In this document: piece by piece, positions 45,137 to 54,209 of the stretch
Numbering within the stretch: the stretch's first letter is position 1
How the letters are laid out: each line of letters opens with the position of its first letter
Assembly: GCF_042646605.1 (NCBI RefSeq)
Contig: NZ_JBHRUG010000027.1
Span: 1 to 64,000, forward strand
Reading direction: 5' to 3'
DNA: 64,000 nt
Source: Litchfieldella rifensis
GTDB taxonomy: Bacteria; Pseudomonadota; Gammaproteobacteria; Pseudomonadales; Halomonadaceae
Notes under the pieces: model-generated
Databases searched by the model: none
What the model was told of the DNA's origin: nothing
Seen by the model: the letters and a program-made list of their open reading frames with translations, nothing else
Program-made: the position numbers and the translations under genes

Positions 45137-45592
45137 ATGAAGATTAAAGCGGCAATGCTATTGGTAGTATCCTTGGTGATGTCCGGGTGCACCATTCACC
45201 AGACGGTGGAGCCTGCGCAAATCGACAGTGGACATCGGCTCTGTATCGTCGAGAATCCAGCGGTGCGTGAGGGCTTCCTGCCGGAATTCATATCGGTGCT
45301 CGAGCGCAAGAATATCGCCTATGAGGTAGTTGGTGACTCGGCAGTGCCGACTTCCTGCGAATGGGTAGCCCGTTATACTGCCAACTGGTCATGGGACTTG
45401 GCGTTATACATGTCATATGCCGAAATCAAGGTCTATCGAAATGGTAGCCTTGACGGTGAGGCGATATATGATTCCACGAGGGGCGGTGCAAATATGAATA
45501 AGTTTATTGATGCCGAGACCAAGATTCAGGAGCTGGTAGATCAGCTGCTGCACGTAAAGATGGCATCACTGTTCAGCCGCAGTTTCGGCTGA
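45137..45592 (+). CDS. Sbal_3080-type lipoprotein
   Basis: 151 residues from the ATG giving MKIKAAMLLVVSLVMSGC with a lipobox; an earlier in-frame start would bury the signal. The body (SGHRLCIVENPAVREGFLPE, TSCEWVARYTANWSWDLALY) matches a small lipoprotein family seen in Shewanella and relatives, as I recall it. Function unknown. Confidence 0.78.
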   Translation: MKIKAAMLLVVSLVMSGCTIHQTVEPAQIDSGHRLCIVENPAVREGFLPEFISVLERKNIAYEVVGDSAVPTSCEWVARYTANWSWDLALYMSYAEIKVYRNGSLDGEAIYDSTRGGANMNKFIDAETKIQELVDQLLHVKMASLFSRSFG

Positions 45593-45631
45593 ACAACATA
45601 ACGAGGAGCCGTCAGATGTTCGTTAGCGGGC

Positions 45632-46012
45632 TCAATTCACCTGGGTGATCATCACCGGTGCAACGCCCCGGTTGAGCATGTCGAGCTTGCGGGCCGCGCG
45701 CTTGGATAGGTCGATGATGCGCCCCTGGACGAAGGGGCCGCGGTCGTTGATCAGCACTTCCACTTTCTGGCCGGTGTCCGGGCGAGTGACCAGCACCTTG
45801 GTGCCGAGGGGCAGGCTCGGGTGGGCGGCAGTCAGGGCTTGCTGGTCGAAGGGTTCACCGCTGGCAGTGGGTGCGCCCTGGAGGCTGTCGCTGTAGAAGG
45901 AGGCGAGACCTTCCTCGGTAGCGGCGTCGTGTGCCTGCACGCTACCCGCGATACCGGCCGTCAGCAGGCTGGTCAGGCAACAGGCGAGTGTCAGTCGGGA
46001 TCGGGCTCCCAT
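45632..46012 (-). CDS. RlpA-like septal lytic transglycosylase
   Basis: 126 residues with a signal peptide (cleavage near VQAH). Single double-psi beta-barrel: GLASFYSDSLQGAPTASGE, LPLGTKVLVTR, INDRGPFVQGRIIDLSKRAA. The catalytic-loop RGPF and DLS motifs are intact. Acts on peptidoglycan in the periplasm. Lacks the SPOR domain and lipobox of full-length RlpA. Confidence 0.9.
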   Translation of the reverse strand: MGARSRLTLACCLTSLLTAGIAGSVQAHDAATEEGLASFYSDSLQGAPTASGEPFDQQALTAAHPSLPLGTKVLVTRPDTGQKVEVLINDRGPFVQGRIIDLSKRAARKLDMLNRGVAPVMITQVN

Positions 46013-46368
46013 GGAGTTACCTCATGGTTCTCGTGTAGCGGGTATCGCGTTCATCGATGCGTTGAGGCCCCGGTGGGCGCGGGAATGGTAACTGCCATGG
46101 CCGCCGCCGGCAACCCGACCCGAAGATCGACGGTGTCGGCAACTAATTGAAGACGTTCGTGTACTCCGGAGCGCTGCTGTCGTTTGGCGCCTGGTCGATC
46201 GAATAGGCGGTGCGTGCCGTCGCCGCCTTTTTGCTGAGTCAATACGGGCTTGTCGGGACGTGGACGAGCTGATCGAATTCATGGAGCGGCTGCTGGCTGC
46301 ACGCGGAGAGTGGGGACGGACTGAGGCCGCGCCATGCGCCAGCGTATACACCAAGGACGATCTAGAAA
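46013..46368. other. 355-bp stretch without a recognisable gene
   Basis: It begins with REP-like GC-rich repeats (CCCCGGTGGGCGCG near 46069) similar to those at the window start. A 64-codon frame (46260-46454) starts with DELIEFMERLLAARGEWGR, which may be a decayed gene end, but I do not recognise it, and it overlaps the following acetyltransferase. Confidence 0.5.
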
Positions 46369-46827
46369 ATGCAGCTACGCATCATGGAAGAAAGGGATCT
46401 GGAACCGTGCGCCCAGTTGTTTGCGCAGGTGTTTTCCGCGGATCCATGGAATGAGCCCTGGGACGACGAGCTCGCCCTGAGGCGCTTGGTGCACTTCCAC
46501 GACTCGAGTGGATTTGTGGGCGTAGTGGCGCACCGCCAGGAGGTGGTCGGTTTCGCGCTGGGAAATCTGGAACCCTTCTGTACGGGCACATTGTTCTATC
46601 TTAGGGAAATGTGCATCGAGACAACGCAGCAGTCGAAGGGTGTGGGTACGCAGCTTTACCATGTTTTGCAGCGGGAACTGGAAACGCGCCATGTCAGGGC
46701 GGTGTATCTTGCCACCGATCGTGGCATTCCGGCGGCCAGCTTCTATCAAGGACTCGGCTTTCGTTGCAGCGACAATATGGCTTTCTATGCCAAGCGTCTT
46801 GTCGCACCGTCATCGGTAGCTGACTAG
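46369..46827 (+). CDS. GNAT-family N-acetyltransferase
   Basis: 152 residues. GNAT core with acetyl-CoA-binding loop EMCIETTQQSKGVGTQLYHV and C-terminal PAASFYQGLGFRCSDNMAFY. An EEFE-like opening MEERDLEPCAQLFAQVF is typical of aminoglycoside/amine acetyltransferase relatives. Substrate unknown. The 312 bases after it (46828-47139) contain no gene I can support. Confidence 0.88.
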   Translation: MQLRIMEERDLEPCAQLFAQVFSADPWNEPWDDELALRRLVHFHDSSGFVGVVAHRQEVVGFALGNLEPFCTGTLFYLREMCIETTQQSKGVGTQLYHVLQRELETRHVRAVYLATDRGIPAASFYQGLGFRCSDNMAFYAKRLVAPSSVAD

Positions 46828-47139
46828 TGGTGGGGCCAGGGCGCACGACACCGTACGCTATCTAGCCCTCCGGATGTCGTCTGCGGCGCCTTCGATGCTC
46901 GCAGATGTCGTGATTCAGGTGATCCCGGCTGGCAAGCCTGGGATGCCGACAGCGCGCCTGGAAATGGAAAGACTCCCGTGAGAGGCTACTGCCTACCACC
47001 CCAATCGAGGTGGAGCGTTAACCGGTCCGCTTCTCCTGACACATGGCACTGACGACCACCCATGCTCAGTTGCGCCCTTCCCGTCTCGGTCGTGTGGGAG
47101 GCGGTGTCTAGTACTTGAATCTACAAGGAGGTATGGCCC

Positions 47140-47778
47140 GTGGAGTGGTGGACCTGGATAACCTATGTGGGCGTGATAACGGCCCTGATCATTTTCCCTG
47201 GGCCGGTGGCACTGCTATGCACTACCCATGGCCTGCGTTTCGGTCGGCAGCGGGCTTTCGCTACCGTGTTGGGCGGCGGCGTGGCTTCTCTGGTGCTGAT
47301 GGCGCTTTCTGCACTCGGTCTTGGTGCCGTTCTAGCCACATCGGAAACAGCTTTCTTCGTGCTGAAGCTGATCGGCGGAGCCTACCTCATCTATTTGGGG
47401 CTAAAGGCTTTGCTGACCGTACCTCGGTCGCCGATAGACGAGGTGACCGTGCCGGGGCCGGCGAAGCGCCACTCCATACCCGGCCTGTTCCGTCAAGGTT
47501 TTCTGGTGGGTATCGGCAACCCCAAGGACCTGTTGTTCTTCGCTGCCCTGTTTCCCAACTTCATCACCATAGGCGAACCGCAGATGCTGCAGTTCGCCAT
47601 CCTGGCGCTGACCTGGCTGGTCATCGATACAACCCTGATGACGCTTTACGCCACCTTGGGATCGGGGCTGGGCCGTTGGTTCGATAGCCCGAATAGGATG
47701 CGTGCGTTTCATCGGGCAACCGGTGGGCTCTTCCTGGGGGCCGGAGGCACCCTGATTGCCTCGAATGCTAACGGGTGA
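47140..47778 (+). CDS. LysE/RhtB-family exporter
   Basis: 212 residues starting at GTG, eight bases after a strong AAGGAGG. Six hydrophobic segments with the family motif FPGPVALLCTTHGLRFGRQRA and GGAYLIYLGLKAL. Inner-membrane exporter of amino acids or related metabolites. Contains the GNPKDLLFFAALFPNF signature. Substrate unknown. Confidence 0.92.
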   Translation: MEWWTWITYVGVITALIIFPGPVALLCTTHGLRFGRQRAFATVLGGGVASLVLMALSALGLGAVLATSETAFFVLKLIGGAYLIYLGLKALLTVPRSPIDEVTVPGPAKRHSIPGLFRQGFLVGIGNPKDLLFFAALFPNFITIGEPQMLQFAILALTWLVIDTTLMTLYATLGSGLGRWFDSPNRMRAFHRATGGLFLGAGGTLIASNANG

Positions 47779-47943
47779 GCGATAACCGCTGCACCTTCAT
47801 CGAGGGACCTTCGCTCGGCGTCCTTGTGAGGGCAATCAGTGACGTGCCTGTCTTGGAGATTAGTCCGGAAATCTCACGAGACATGAAAAGGTCGGCTGCC
47901 AACTGGCTATGATTCAAGTGGGTAGGCAACGCAAGGGAATGAC

Positions 47944-48915
47944 ATGGCTTCGATTCGTCGTCAGCTGGTCGCATTGATCGAACGAGGGGCGATACCGGAT
48001 GAGCAGGTGGAGCGCGCCGTGCGGCTTTCCGGGCTCTATCCGTCGGGCCGGGCCTGGTCCGTATTTGTGGATCGATTGTTGTTATGGCTGGGTTGCCTGG
48101 CGCTGGCCTTCGCGGTGCTGTTCTTCATCGCCTACAACTGGGCCGGGATGGGGCGCTGGCTGCGCTTCGGGCTGGTAGAAGCGGCATTGGTGCTGGCCGT
48201 CGCCGTCTACTGGGTGGTCGACGGGCGCGGTGTAGTGGCCCAAGCAGCACTAACGGCGGCTGCGTTATTGCTGGGCGTGTTGCTGGCGCTGTTCGGCCAG
48301 GTGTATCAGACCGGCGCCGATCCCTGGCAGCTGTTCTTCACCTGGGCCCTGTTGATGTCGCCTTGGGTGCTGGTCGCTCGTTTCGCTGTGCTCTGGGTGC
48401 TGTGGTTGGGGCTGCTCAACCTAGCCATCCTGCTCTACTACCAGACATGGGGTGGCGCTTTCGATGTCCTGTTTGGGGGCGAAGCGTCCGCCCTGTGGGG
48501 GCTGTTCCTGCTCAATACCTTGACGCTGGTTCTCTGGGAGCTTGGCGCGCGGCGCTGGCGTTGGCTGGCGATCGACTGGGCCAGGCGCTTGGTGGCGCTG
48601 GGCAGCGGCATTCCCATCACCCTGTTGATGATGATGCGCATCGTCGATGAGCTTGAGGCATCCGCGCTGGCGTTGCTGGTGTATCCGCTGTGGCTGGCGG
48701 TGATCTATGGGGTCTATCGCTACTGGAAGCCCGACCTGTTCATGCTGGCCGGGAGCTGCCTGTCAGCGCTTGTCATAACGATCCTTTTCCTCGCCAGGCA
48801 CCTGTTTTGGCAGGCTGAGGCGGCCGGTTTCCTGTTGATGTCCCTGGCGATATTGGGCTTGGGCGCCGCGGCCGTCTTGTGGCTCAAGCGGCTGCATGCG
48901 GAGATGCACTCATGA
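47944..48915 (+). CDS. DUF2157 membrane protein
   Basis: 323 residues. Short N-terminal cytoplasmic part with ALIERGAIPDEQVERAVRLSG (DUF2157 start) and about ten transmembrane segments. Usually followed directly by DUF4401 and a GDYXXLXY protein; here those two are displaced by 2 kb. Its stop lies in ATGAGCCGCCCC, the very sequence that starts the DUF4401 gene downstream. Function unknown. Confidence 0.88.
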   Translation: MASIRRQLVALIERGAIPDEQVERAVRLSGLYPSGRAWSVFVDRLLLWLGCLALAFAVLFFIAYNWAGMGRWLRFGLVEAALVLAVAVYWVVDGRGVVAQAALTAAALLLGVLLALFGQVYQTGADPWQLFFTWALLMSPWVLVARFAVLWVLWLGLLNLAILLYYQTWGGAFDVLFGGEASALWGLFLLNTLTLVLWELGARRWRWLAIDWARRLVALGSGIPITLLMMMRIVDELEASALALLVYPLWLAVIYGVYRYWKPDLFMLAGSCLSALVITILFLARHLFWQAEAAGFLLMSLAILGLGAAAVLWLKRLHAEMHS

Positions 48916-48923
48916 GCCGCCCC
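48910..48923 (+). repeat. 14-bp direct repeat, left copy
   Basis: TCATGAGCCGCCCC. Identical to 50919-50932. It contains the DUF2157 stop and what would have been the overlapping start of DUF4401. The pair brackets the MBL/LysR insert. Confidence 0.85.
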
Positions 48924-48961
48924 TCTACGTGGTTGGCTACGCCCCGGCGATGCCGGGGCAC

Positions 48962-49864
48962 TCACCACTCCATCTCACCCGTGTTGACCTTGGCACCGAT
49001 CTCCAGCGCGATGCCCAGGCCCGCTTGCGGGTAGGCGTCCTGCATCGCCTCGATCAACGCCGCGCTGTCATCGGCCTTGGCCAGCTCGGTCTCGAAACGC
49101 TGCAGATAATCCTGGGTGTAGGCCAGCTGCGACGCATCTTGCGATAGGTCGGGCAGGGAATGGCCCGGTACCACGGTGGCCGGATTCAGTGCGGCGATGT
49201 CGTCCAGTTTCTCCACCCAGGCTGCGCGCTCCGCTGCTGTTTGGGCGTCGGCAGTCCATGCATGCAGTCCAGCGTACACGTTCACGCCGCCGGCCACTGT
49301 CTCGATGGATGGGATCCACACGTAGCTGCGGTGCGGCAGGCTATCGTCCAGGCCGCGGATTTCCAGTGTCTGGCCTTCCAACGTGAGGGTGTTGCCAGGT
49401 AACACCTCGGGCAGTGGCACCTGCCGAGGTGCATTGGCGCCCAGCCGTGGGCCCCAGACCTGCAATTTTGTAGGCAGGGTGGCCTCGATCTTCTCCACCG
49501 TCGGTTCGGTGGCTACCACCTCCGCGTCGGGGAAGAATTGCTTGAGGACGTCGATACCGAAGTAGAAATCGGGGTCGGCCTGGCTGATGTAGATCGTTTT
49601 CAGGTTTCTCCCACTGTCCAGCACCATGGCCGCGATGCGCAGTGCATCGGCACGGGTAAAGCCGGTATCCAGCAACACGGCGTCATGTTCGCCGGTCACC
49701 AGTACGGAATTGACGTGGAAGCTTCCGGCATCGGCGTTGTAGACCTGCAGCGTCAGCGGTGCCGCCGAGTCCTCTTCAGTCTGCGCGTCGGCGTTGGCGG
49801 ACGCGAAGCCCAGCGATGCCATGGCGAGGGTGAGCCAGCGGCTCGGGGGGAGGGAATTTTTCAT
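48962..49864 (-). CDS. Metallo-beta-lactamase-fold protein with altered metal site
   Basis: 300 residues from the ATG that yields a signal peptide (LTLAMASLGFASANADA); an earlier start adds 15 residues. MBL fold strands HDAVLLDTGF and VPGHSLPD are present, but the usual H-x-H-x-D-H becomes QADPDFYFG, so the first metal-binding His residues are lost. It is exported and probably has changed metal use or no hydrolase activity. Divergent from the LysR gene 115 bases away, its likely regulator. Confidence 0.85.
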   Translation of the reverse strand: MKNSLPPSRWLTLAMASLGFASANADAQTEEDSAAPLTLQVYNADAGSFHVNSVLVTGEHDAVLLDTGFTRADALRIAAMVLDSGRNLKTIYISQADPDFYFGIDVLKQFFPDAEVVATEPTVEKIEATLPTKLQVWGPRLGANAPRQVPLPEVLPGNTLTLEGQTLEIRGLDDSLPHRSYVWIPSIETVAGGVNVYAGLHAWTADAQTAAERAAWVEKLDDIAALNPATVVPGHSLPDLSQDASQLAYTQDYLQRFETELAKADDSAALIEAMQDAYPQAGLGIALEIGAKVNTGEMEW

Positions 49865-49979
49865 CGCACTTATCTTCCTGAAAAGTAAATGAACAGGTGT
49901 TGTGCGCATGGTATTGGTTCGTAATGGTTAGATATACGCTATTCTGATCGACACTTTGTCAATCAAATCGAGCAAATAG

Positions 49980-50924
49980 ATGGATCGTTTTACCGCCATG
50001 CAGGTGTTCGTCGCGGTGACCGAGCGTGGCAGCGTGACCGCGGCCGCCGAAGCATTGGACATGTCGCGGGCGATGGCCAGCCGCTATCTTGAAAGCCTGG
50101 AGCGCTGGCTGGGGGCGCGGCTGCTGCACCGCACGACGCGCCGCATTGCGCTGACCGACGCCGGTCACGAGGCCCTATCGCGTTGCCGTCAGATGCTGGA
50201 TCTGGCGGACGAGGTGCAGCATGCGGCCGGAGCGCGCGGTATCGAGCCCCGCGGCCGGCTGCGCATCGCCACCAGCCAGTCGTTCGCCCAGGCCTGGCTC
50301 GCGGAGGCGTTGGCGGAATTCCTCGCAGGTCATCCGCAGGCGCAGGTCGAGCTGCTGGTGCTGGAGCGGGCCGTCAACCTGGTGGAGGAGCGGGTGGACC
50401 TGGCGGTGCGCATCACCAATCAGCTCGATGAGTCGTTGGTGGCGCGACGGCTATGTGCCTGTCGCTCGGTACTGTGTGCATCTCCCGGCTATGCGAAGCA
50501 GCACGGCGTGCCGCAAACGCCCGAGGCCCTGTCCGAGCACACCTGCGTGACGCACGCCTATGTGAGCCGTAGCGAGATCCGCCTGCGCCGGGAGGGCCGC
50601 AGCGTGACCGTGCCGGTGGCAGGGAGGCTGTCCAGCAACGAGGCCGGCGTGGTGCGTGCGGCCGCGCTGGCCGGCGCGGGGATTGCGCTGCTGCCGACCT
50701 ATTTCGTCGCCGACGACCTGCGCCAAGGCCGGCTGGTACCCGTGTTGCCAACCTGGGAGCCTGATCCGCTGGGCATTCACGCGGTGTACCTGTCGCGCCG
50801 CTACCAGCCGTTGCTGCTACGGGCGATGATCGACTTCCTGGCCGAACGACTCGGCGGCGATGCCGCGCCCTGGGATCGCGATATCGACACTGATTGGGCC
50901 ACACACACGGAGACATCTTCATGA
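49980..50924 (+). CDS. LysR-family regulator
   Basis: 314 residues. HTH AMQVFVAVTERGSVTAAAEA with MSRAMASRYLESLERWLGAR, then LysR substrate-binding domain with RLRIATSQSFAQAWLAEALA. CrgA/DhcR-like subgroup with the RTTRRIALTDAG linker. Divergent from the MBL gene. Its stop overlaps the DUF4401 start (ATGA) as a result of the insertion. Confidence 0.92.
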   Translation: MDRFTAMQVFVAVTERGSVTAAAEALDMSRAMASRYLESLERWLGARLLHRTTRRIALTDAGHEALSRCRQMLDLADEVQHAAGARGIEPRGRLRIATSQSFAQAWLAEALAEFLAGHPQAQVELLVLERAVNLVEERVDLAVRITNQLDESLVARRLCACRSVLCASPGYAKQHGVPQTPEALSEHTCVTHAYVSRSEIRLRREGRSVTVPVAGRLSSNEAGVVRAAALAGAGIALLPTYFVADDLRQGRLVPVLPTWEPDPLGIHAVYLSRRYQPLLLRAMIDFLAERLGGDAAPWDRDIDTDWATHTETSS

Positions 50925-50932
50925 GCCGCCCC
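50919..50932 (+). repeat. 14-bp direct repeat, right copy
   Basis: TCATGAGCCGCCCC, identical to 48910-48923. It includes the ATG of DUF4401. The insert between the copies spans 2,009 bases from repeat start to repeat start. Confidence 0.85.
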
Positions 50933-51991
50933 GAAATGCCTCTGAGGGAAAAGCTTGGCCAGGTCGGCATTGCCGTGACAGGGAATGACGATACTCCGGT
51001 TCTGGAAACGCCCTGGTTCGTGCGGGCGCTGCAGGCGCTGTCGGGCTGGCTGGCCGCCGTGTTCCTGCTGGGGTTCATCGCCCTGGGAGTGGCGTTCGTC
51101 ATCGAAAGCAGCGTCGCCTCCGCCGCGCTTGGGCTCGCAATGATCGCCACTGCCTATGGGCTGTTGCGCAAGACACCCGGCGACTTTGTCGAGCACTTGG
51201 CACTGGCCGTCAGCCTGGCAGGGCAGTTGCTGGTGGCTTGGGCGATAGGTTCTGCCATGGATGGTGTGTCCGCCGGCTTATGGTGGGCATTGCTGGGGCT
51301 GCAGGTCGTGCTGGCGATGGTGATGCCCAGCCTCACCCATCGTACGTTCTCCGCTTTCGCCGCCAGCCTGGCGCTTTATATGGCCTTGGCTGAAAGCGGC
51401 GTGCCCGATATCGCCACTGGCCTGGTGCTGCTGGTCGCGACCTGGATCTGGCTGCACGAATTTCGTTGGCCGGACCGCATGCGGCGGATGCAGGCGCTGG
51501 GATACGGCTTGCTGCTGGGCTTGTTGGCCATTCAGTCCGTGGGGAGTTTCGGCCAGCCGCTGCTGGGATTGTGGAGCGGCCCTGATAGCGCGGCACTGAC
51601 CTGGCTGGGGCCTTGGGTGGGAGAAGGCCTGGCCACGCTGGCCTTACTGCTGTTGCTTTGGCATGTGTTCCACCATCGTGAGCACGGCGTCGACCTGGCG
51701 AAGCGAATAGCCGCCTACGGTGCCGTCGCGTTACTGCTGCTGGCCTCTCTTCAGGCCCACGGATTGATCCAAGGGGCTATGGTGGTGGCGCTGGGATTCG
51801 CCATCGGCAACCGCCTGGTGATGGGGCTCGGGGTGATATTGCTGTTGTTGTCGATAGCCAACTACTACTATCTGCTCGATGCCACCTTGCTGATCAAGGC
51901 TTTGACGCTCGCCGTCATCGGCGTGCTGTTGCTGGCGATGCGCTGGGGACTGAGGCACTGGTGGGCCAGGGAGGAGCTGGGCGATGAATAA
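50921..51991 (+). CDS. DUF4401 membrane protein
   Basis: 356 residues from ATG at 50921, the start shared with the direct repeat; an in-frame start at 50894 lies in the LysR gene. About ten transmembrane segments after a cytoplasmic N-terminus. Second member of the DUF2157-DUF4401-GDYXXLXY set. It overlaps the next gene by eight bases. Function unknown. Confidence 0.88.
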   Translation: MSRPEMPLREKLGQVGIAVTGNDDTPVLETPWFVRALQALSGWLAAVFLLGFIALGVAFVIESSVASAALGLAMIATAYGLLRKTPGDFVEHLALAVSLAGQLLVAWAIGSAMDGVSAGLWWALLGLQVVLAMVMPSLTHRTFSAFAASLALYMALAESGVPDIATGLVLLVATWIWLHEFRWPDRMRRMQALGYGLLLGLLAIQSVGSFGQPLLGLWSGPDSAALTWLGPWVGEGLATLALLLLLWHVFHHREHGVDLAKRIAAYGAVALLLLASLQAHGLIQGAMVVALGFAIGNRLVMGLGVILLLLSIANYYYLLDATLLIKALTLAVIGVLLLAMRWGLRHWWAREELGDE

Positions 51992-52502
51992 GACCATCGT
52001 GGCGGTGGCCACCTTGTTGATCCTGGCCGTGGTCAACTGGGCCATTTGGGGCAAGGAGCAGCACCTGGCCGAGGGTGAGGTGGTGTACCTGGAGTTGGCG
52101 CCGGTGGACCCGCGCTCGCTGATGCAGGGCGACTACATGGCCCTGAACTTCGAGATCGGCAACCACATCCGCCAGGCCTTGCGTGAGAGAAAACCCGACG
52201 ATAATGAAATGGAAGTCGCCAACGGCCAAGTCATCGTGAGTCTGGATGAACGGCGCGTGGCGCACTTCGAACGACTAGGCGCCGAAGAAGAGAATCTGGC
52301 AGACAGTGAAAGGCGGCTTCGCTATCGGCTACGTGCTGGCCGGGTCAAGTTTGCCACCGACGCCTTCTTCTTCCAGGAAGGCCATGCCGAGCGCTATGAA
52401 CCGGCGGGCTACGGTCGCTTCCGTGTCAACGAGAAAGGGGAGCCCCTGTTGGTCGCCCTGTATGACGACGAGCTCGAGCGCCTGGGGGAAGTGGAGCGCT
52501 GA
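51984..52502 (+). CDS. GDYXXLXY-domain protein
   Basis: 172 residues. An N-terminal hydrophobic anchor (VAVATLLILAVVNWAIWG), then SLMQGDYMALNFEI, the signature of the family, and a beta-rich C-terminal half (LRAGRVKFATDAFFFQEGHA). Membrane-anchored and facing the periplasm. Third gene of the set with DUF2157 and DUF4401; function unknown. Confidence 0.9.
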   Translation: MNKTIVAVATLLILAVVNWAIWGKEQHLAEGEVVYLELAPVDPRSLMQGDYMALNFEIGNHIRQALRERKPDDNEMEVANGQVIVSLDERRVAHFERLGAEEENLADSERRLRYRLRAGRVKFATDAFFFQEGHAERYEPAGYGRFRVNEKGEPLLVALYDDELERLGEVER

Positions 52503-52531
52503 TGGTCGCTTGCCACTCACTCAAGACCCAC

Positions 52532-52831
52532 TCAAGGTCGTATACCTAGGCCCTGGGCGATCAGATCGTCGGCCAGGGCCCGCGAGGCCAGGGAAAATTC
52601 CACGCGTGCCGCGGCCAGTTCACCCAGGTCTCTCGACGCGTTGTCACGCTCCATGCGATCCAGCCGCACCTTGGCGCGTGCCAGGCGCTTGAGCAGCGCA
52701 TTGCCGAGACAGGAACAGGCAAGTGGTACTTCGGGCATCGGGTAGGGCTGATCCACCAACTCATCAGGCAGTCTGCTCGACATATCCAGGACGTCCATCT
52801 CACGATCTCCACAACGGCACATGACACACAT
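52532..52831 (-). CDS. Small Cys-containing hypothetical protein
   Basis: 99 residues. The N-terminus has MCVMCRCGDREMDV, with CSC in the middle, possibly a metal site; the C-terminal half is helical (LLKRLARAKVRLDRMERDN). The start is uncertain and could be the Met at residue 12. No family recognised. Convergent with the GDYXXLXY gene. Confidence 0.5.
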   Translation of the reverse strand: MCVMCRCGDREMDVLDMSSRLPDELVDQPYPMPEVPLACSCLGNALLKRLARAKVRLDRMERDNASRDLGELAAARVEFSLASRALADDLIAQGLGIRP

Positions 52832-53088
52832 TCCGCACCACGGTCACCGCTTCTGGTTCAGATATCGGTCAGTCGGGCCAGAACTGAAGCCCCGTGGAAT
52901 CCTCTGCTGGTGATCGTCGAGATCGCAATGCCCTGATTGCGGCTAGTGTTGGGCGAGTGGTAATAACAGTTCCATCTCTTCTTATAAATAGAGTCCCTTT
53001 GCCTGGGAGTCAATGGTGTTGGGAGAGGGCAAGACTGTTTCGGTGACCTGTGGCATCTTGGTGGTTTTTCGAATGGAGGCATCCGAAC

Positions 53089-53481
53089 ATGGCAAGCATC
53101 TTTACCCGCATCATCCAGAAAGAACTCCCGGGTCACTTCGTCTGGGAAGACGAACAGTGCGTGGCCATCATGACCCTCAATCCCATGAAACCCGGCCATG
53201 TGCTGGTGATCCCGCGCCAGGAGATCGATCACTGGGACGACCTGCCGCTCGAGCTTTCCGCCCACCTCATGGCGGTGTCGCAGAAGTTGGCCAAGGCGCT
53301 CAAGCAGGCGTTTCCCTGTGCGCGGGTGGGGATATTGGTCGTTGGCCTGGAAGTGCCGCATGTGCATATTCACTTGGTGCCGCTCGACCGGATGCAGGAT
53401 ATCCGGGTGGAAGGCTTGGCCCAGGCGGAAGCCGAAGAACTGGCGGCAGCCGCTGCCAAGATTCGCGAAGCTCTGGCTTGA
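53089..53481 (+). CDS. HIT-family nucleotide hydrolase
   Basis: 130 residues with GGAGGC nine bases upstream of the ATG. HIT fold with MKPGHVLVIPRQEIDHWDDL and the HVHIHL catalytic triad (H-x-H-x-H). Hydrolyses nucleoside phosphoramidates or dinucleotides. Opening IFTRIIQKELPGHFVWEDE is typical of bacterial HinT-like proteins. Confidence 0.93.
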   Translation: MASIFTRIIQKELPGHFVWEDEQCVAIMTLNPMKPGHVLVIPRQEIDHWDDLPLELSAHLMAVSQKLAKALKQAFPCARVGILVVGLEVPHVHIHLVPLDRMQDIRVEGLAQAEAEELAAAAAKIREALA

Positions 53482-53542
53482 CCTAAATCTTACTTGAGGT
53501 TTTAGGCTATTGGCTGTCACTTGGTTGAGAGGAATACGACCC

Positions 53543-54196
53543 ATGCAACGCGTACAGCCAGACGTCTGGGAGACTGAAGTGGAGAGCCCCTTCCCGGGGC
53601 TCACTGTTCACGCTTACCTGCTCATTCGCGAGGCAGGCAATGTACTTTTCTACAATACCGGCCATCGTCACGAGATCGAGCGGATGGCGGAGCTGGGTGG
53701 CGTGGCCTATCAGTACCTGAGTCACCGCGACGAAGTGGGGGAGACCCTGGCGCTGATTCACGAGCGCTTCGGTGCCAAGCTGGCCGGCCATATCGCCGAG
53801 TGCGACGACTTCGCCCGCGTGCGCACTCCGGAGATCCTGTTCGAGAATCGCGAGCGTCATCTGGATGCGATCGAGGTGATCCCCACCCCCGGTCACAGCC
53901 TGGGCAGCACCTGCTACCTGGTGGATTCGCCCCACGGCAAGCGCTACCTGTTCACCGGCGACACCCTCTACCGCACCCAAGATGGCGGCTGGCGCGCCGG
54001 TTTCATCCCCGGGCACAACACCGCGGAGGATCGGAAGACGCTGGCCGAGAGCCTGCGGTTGCTGAAGACGCTCGAGCCGGACGTGGTCTTCTCGAGCGCT
54101 TTCTCCGGTGAGGCCGGTTTCCAGGAAGTTGCCCCGGGCGAATGGCCTGGCCTGGTGGATCGGGCGCTCGACGAGTTGCTGGAGCAAGCGAAGTAG
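53543..54196 (+). CDS. MBL-fold protein with reduced metal motif
   Basis: 217 residues. Strand order and IPTPGHSLGSTCY, FTGDTLYR motifs fit the metallo-beta-lactamase fold. The H-x-H-x-D-H motif is reduced to SHRDEVGETL, keeping one His and the Asp. Possibly a hydrolase with a partly rebuilt site. No signal peptide. It stands 61 bases after the HIT gene and may share its transcript. Confidence 0.85.
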   Translation: MQRVQPDVWETEVESPFPGLTVHAYLLIREAGNVLFYNTGHRHEIERMAELGGVAYQYLSHRDEVGETLALIHERFGAKLAGHIAECDDFARVRTPEILFENRERHLDAIEVIPTPGHSLGSTCYLVDSPHGKRYLFTGDTLYRTQDGGWRAGFIPGHNTAEDRKTLAESLRLLKTLEPDVVFSSAFSGEAGFQEVAPGEWPGLVDRALDELLEQAK

Positions 54197-54209
54197 CACT
54201 CTTCGAAGA

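Noticed and set aside
46260..46454. 64-codon gene before the acetyltransferase
   Set aside because: It overlaps the acetyltransferase start, lacks a ribosome-binding site and has no recognised family.
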